In this document: positions 16,383-18,380 of the stretch, piece by piece | How the letters are laid out: every line of letters begins with the position of its first letter | How positions within the stretch are numbered: position 1 is the first letter of the stretch | Assembly (NCBI GenBank): GCA_003648845.1 | Contig: QMQA01000002.1 | Location: forward strand, 1-18,380 | Reading direction: 5' to 3' | Length of the DNA: 18,380 bases | Source: Candidatus Aerophobota bacterium | Lineage (GTDB): Bacteria; Aerophobota; Aerophobia; Aerophobales; B3-G15 | Notes under the pieces: generated by a model | Databases searched by the model: none | What the model saw: only the letters and a program-made list of their open reading frames with translations | What the model was told of the DNA's origin: nothing | Made by a program: the position numbers and the translations under genes

Positions 16383-17630
16383 TTACGCTACTCTTTTGAC
16401 ACCTCTGATTAGCGTTATCCCCCCTGCATAAATTAGGAGGGCTACTCCAATCCCGTAAAATATGAGTGAGAGTGGATAATGAGTACCAAGAACTCCCGCC
16501 ATCCATACAAAAAGGAGAAAAGAAGAATTTATTATAATTTCCAAACTGGCAAAAACTCTTCCTCTAAAATTATCCGGTGTAATCTCCTGACAGAGAGTAT
16601 TAGCAGCAATCATTATTATAGCAGCTATAAATCCAATCAGAAATACTCCGACAAGAAGATAACTAATTGATTTGCTTCCTCCAAGAGTTAAAGCACATAT
16701 TCCTGCTGCCAGCATCCCTCCTACAATAACTGAATTTTTTTTCAAACTTGCTCCAAACTGTCCATAAACAAGAGAGCCCAGTATCATTCCCGCTCCTAAA
16801 GACACAGCTGCAGTTCCCAATCCTTCGGTCCCCAATCCCAGCCCCTTAGTAATCAAAACAGTGACCAGCACATAGGCAAGGCCACTGGCAGCCATCAGAA
16901 TAAACAAATTAATAGCAAGAAGAAGAATTTCTCTGTTTTTTCTGATAAAGCTTATTCCCTGGATAAAGTCTTCCCCTACTTTTTTAAACAAATCGGTACT
17001 ATCGTTACGTGCTATCGGATTTCCCTTGATCTGCACAAATCCTATAGCCCAACCGGAGATAACAAAACTAATTGAGTCCAGTATAAAGCTTAAGGTTGTG
17101 CCCAATCTGGCAACGATAAAACCACCTGCAGCGACTCCCCCTATCATAGCTATCATACGAGTAATGTTAGAAAGAGAGTTGGCAGCTAACAGTTCCTCTT
17201 TTTTCACCAAATTAGGTATAAAAGCTGACTTTGCAGGGGTAAAAAAACAGGTTGCAGAAAAAATAAGAAATATCACAACATAAACATACTTTATATTCCC
17301 GCTATAAATTCCAAAAAGAGGAATGAGAAGAACCAGTCCCGCTCGTAAAAAGTCTGTCACTATCAGAGTATTTCTGCGGCTCCACCTGTCTATATATACC
17401 CCGGCTACGGGCGTAAAAATTAATACAGGTAAAGTGGAAAAGAAAAAAAGATTTCTCATCAAAGGAACAGAGTTAGCCACTGAGACGCCTCTGGTGTGAG
17501 TTAAATAAATCCCTACCAATCCCATTTGAGCAAGGCGATCTCCAAATTGAGAGACTATCTGACCAATCCAAAGAGCAAAAAAATTCCTGTTTTTTAAGAC
17601 ATTAAATAGATGTTCTCTCCTGCACAGCAT
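16383..17630 (-). CDS. MFS transporter (MFS_3/EntS-like)
   Basis: This 415-residue permease appears to have 12 membrane spans. Family features include QIVSQFGDRLAQ near the start, the loop-2 motif GVYIDRWSRRNTLIVTD, the NSLSNITRMIAMIGGVAAG segment and a second-half loop NFRGRVFASLE. This branch includes exporters such as EntS and lipid transporters of the LplT kind are related in a broad sense. Substrate is unknown; its place directly before an acyltransferase makes a lipid or lipid-linked cargo worth considering, but a drug exporter is equally possible. The ATG lies only about 11 bases from the expected transcription start and has no Shine-Dalgarno, so its message would be nearly leaderless. 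Confidence 0.85.
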   Translation of the reverse strand: MLCRREHLFNVLKNRNFFALWIGQIVSQFGDRLAQMGLVGIYLTHTRGVSVANSVPLMRNLFFFSTLPVLIFTPVAGVYIDRWSRRNTLIVTDFLRAGLVLLIPLFGIYSGNIKYVYVVIFLIFSATCFFTPAKSAFIPNLVKKEELLAANSLSNITRMIAMIGGVAAGGFIVARLGTTLSFILDSISFVISGWAIGFVQIKGNPIARNDSTDLFKKVGEDFIQGISFIRKNREILLLAINLFILMAASGLAYVLVTVLITKGLGLGTEGLGTAAVSLGAGMILGSLVYGQFGASLKKNSVIVGGMLAAGICALTLGGSKSISYLLVGVFLIGFIAAIIMIAANTLCQEITPDNFRGRVFASLEIIINSSFLLFVWMAGVLGTHYPLSLIFYGIGVALLIYAGGITLIRGVKRVA

Positions 17631-17642
17631 AGCGAAACATTT

Positions 17643-17659
17643 TGTGATAAAGTATCACA
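17643..17659. promoter_or_regulatory. 17-bp perfect palindromic operator over the MFS promoter
   Basis: TGTGATAAAGTATCACA consists of a perfect 7-bp inverted repeat around a 3-base centre. It completely covers the -10 box of the MFS promoter, so a protein bound here would block RNA polymerase. The 7-base gap between TGTGA and TCACA differs from the 6-base spacing of CRP and Rex sites. The regulator is not identified in the window. Confidence 0.6.
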
Positions 17660-17677
17660 TATCCCTTCTGTTGTCAA
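17649..17677 (-). promoter_or_regulatory. Strong sigma70-type promoter for the MFS operon
   Basis: The minus strand has a consensus TTGACA (17672-17677), a 17-base spacer and TACTTT (17649-17654). It lies in the 74-base gap after the rhomboid gene, and the -10 is 18 bases from the MFS start codon. Confidence 0.75.
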
Positions 17678-17704
17678 TAATTACGTCAAACTTTATATCT
17701 TTTT

Positions 17705-18380
17705 TCACCAGTAATCATAATACCGTCTTCTGTACCTGCGGCGCCTGACAAAAACAACACGAAGGCCCATTCCTAAAATAAACCCTCCTACATGCGCCCA
17801 CCAGGCAACTCCTCCCGTCACTTCTCTGGCTATAAGAGAAAAAGTGCCGCTGAGAAGTTGAAAAAGAAACCATATTCCTAAAAAGAAAAAAGCTGGTATC
17901 TCCACTAAAGTGAAGAAAAAAAAGATTGGCAATAAGGTAATTATGCGAGAGGTGGGGAAAAGTAAGAAATAAGCCCCCATCACTCCGGATATAGCACCAC
18001 TTGCCCCCACAGCGGGTAAAGGGGAAAAAGGGTTAAGATAAAGGTGGACAAATCCTGCTCCCGCTCCACAGAGAAGGTAAAATCCAAGATACTTGAAATG
18101 TCCCATCTCATCCTCCACATTATCTCCAAAAATCCAGAGAAAAAGCATATTTCCAAGAATATGAAACCATCCACCATGCAGAAAAGTAGATGTGAAGAAA
18201 GGAAGATATCGAAATAATAAAGGGAAGTCTTGGTCAGATAAATAAAAAAACCTCTTGGGTACAAGCCCATATGTATATATAAACCTCGTCAACCCCGGTC
18301 TTCCAAGAGATAACTCATAAAAAAATAAAGCAAAATTGATCAGAATAAGAAAAATGTTAATATAGGGTGTAGTTCTGGAA
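17705..18380 (-). CDS. Rhomboid family intramembrane serine protease (5' end outside window)
   Basis: The frame is open from the right edge, so the gene is longer than the TTG at 18290-18292 would suggest: upstream codons read RTTPYINIFLILIN...FYEL, the usual first transmembrane helix of bacterial rhomboids. About 224 residues are visible. The catalytic Ser lies in GASGAISG (residue 127 of the visible part) and the catalytic His in AWWAHVGGF (about 196). The L1 loop and second helix FLHGGWFHILGNMLFLWIFGDNVED are typical. The protein ends in an Arg/Tyr-rich tail (RRRRYRRRYYDYW). It would cleave transmembrane substrates within the membrane; the substrate is unknown. No terminator separates it from the MFS promoter. 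Confidence 0.92.
   Translation of the reverse strand, partial: SRTTPYINIFLILINFALFFYELSLGRPGLTRFIYTYGLVPKRFFYLSDQDFPLLFRYLPFFTSTFLHGGWFHILGNMLFLWIFGDNVEDEMGHFKYLGFYLLCGAGAGFVHLYLNPFSPLPAVGASGAISGVMGAYFLLFPTSRIITLLPIFFFFTLVEIPAFFFLGIWFLFQLLSGTFSLIAREVTGGVAWWAHVGGFILGMGLRVVFVRRRRYRRRYYDYW

Noticed and set aside
17602..17640. 12-codon leader ORF (MFRYAVQERTSI) overlapping the MFS start in another frame
   Set aside because: It has no ribosome-binding site and its ATG would fall almost on the transcription start; chance is the simpler explanation.
17643..17659. CRP/FNR- or Rex-type binding site
   Set aside because: The half-sites are similar, but the gap between TGTGA and TCACA is seven bases instead of six, so I report only an unassigned operator.

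Overview
The window is a dense, single-strand bacterial segment: every gene I can support lies on the minus strand, most intergenic gaps are under 60 bases, and several neighbours overlap by 4 to 32 bases. Bacterial origin is clear from the Shine-Dalgarno sites, the type II fatty-acid genes, ribosomal protein L13 and sigma70-like promoters. The sequence is moderately AT-rich, TTG starts are frequent, and the tRNA genes do not encode CCA. An LpxL-type acyltransferase, an MGDG-synthase-type glycosyltransferase and V/A-type ATPase subunits point to a non-model, probably anaerobic lineage. I cannot name the phylum from sequence alone.

Reading in the direction of transcription (from high to low coordinates): (1) 18380-17705 is the body of a rhomboid protease whose 5' end lies outside the window. 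(2) A strong promoter with a perfect 17-bp palindrome over its -10 box (about 17643-17677) starts a unit of MFS transporter, lipid acyltransferase, MGDG-synthase-like glycosyltransferase, V-ATPase subunit C, V-ATPase subunit F, UPF0280 (ApbE-like) protein and a membrane-anchored TPR protein. The rest of the V-ATPase (A, B, D, E, I, K) is absent. (3) After a short AT-rich gap comes a translation block: a 42-residue, extremely basic protein resembling the AURKAIP1/COX24 (mS38/bS22-like) family, gltX, tRNA-Gln(CUG), tRNA-Glu(CUC) and rplM. (4) This runs without a visible terminator into purine nucleoside phosphorylase, ileS, rluD, fabG, acpP, fabF, rnc and a glmM-type phosphohexomutase. The order fabG-acpP-fabF-rnc is the widespread bacterial arrangement. 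Usual neighbours rpsI (after rplM), lspA (between ileS and rluD) and plsX/fabH/fabD are missing here. (5) Past glmM, a good promoter and an almost perfect Shine-Dalgarno precede a 25-codon ORF for a hydrophobic peptide, followed by the N-terminus of an unidentified membrane-anchored protein that runs off the left edge.

The most interesting points are the gltX gene followed after one base by tRNA-Gln and then tRNA-Glu (synthetase and both likely substrates in one transcript), the orphan V-ATPase C-F pair embedded in a membrane-lipid operon, two small genes easily missed by annotation, and the promoter/operator upstream of the MFS gene. No mobile elements, CRISPR arrays or rRNA genes were seen, and there is no gene-free stretch longer than 300 bases.
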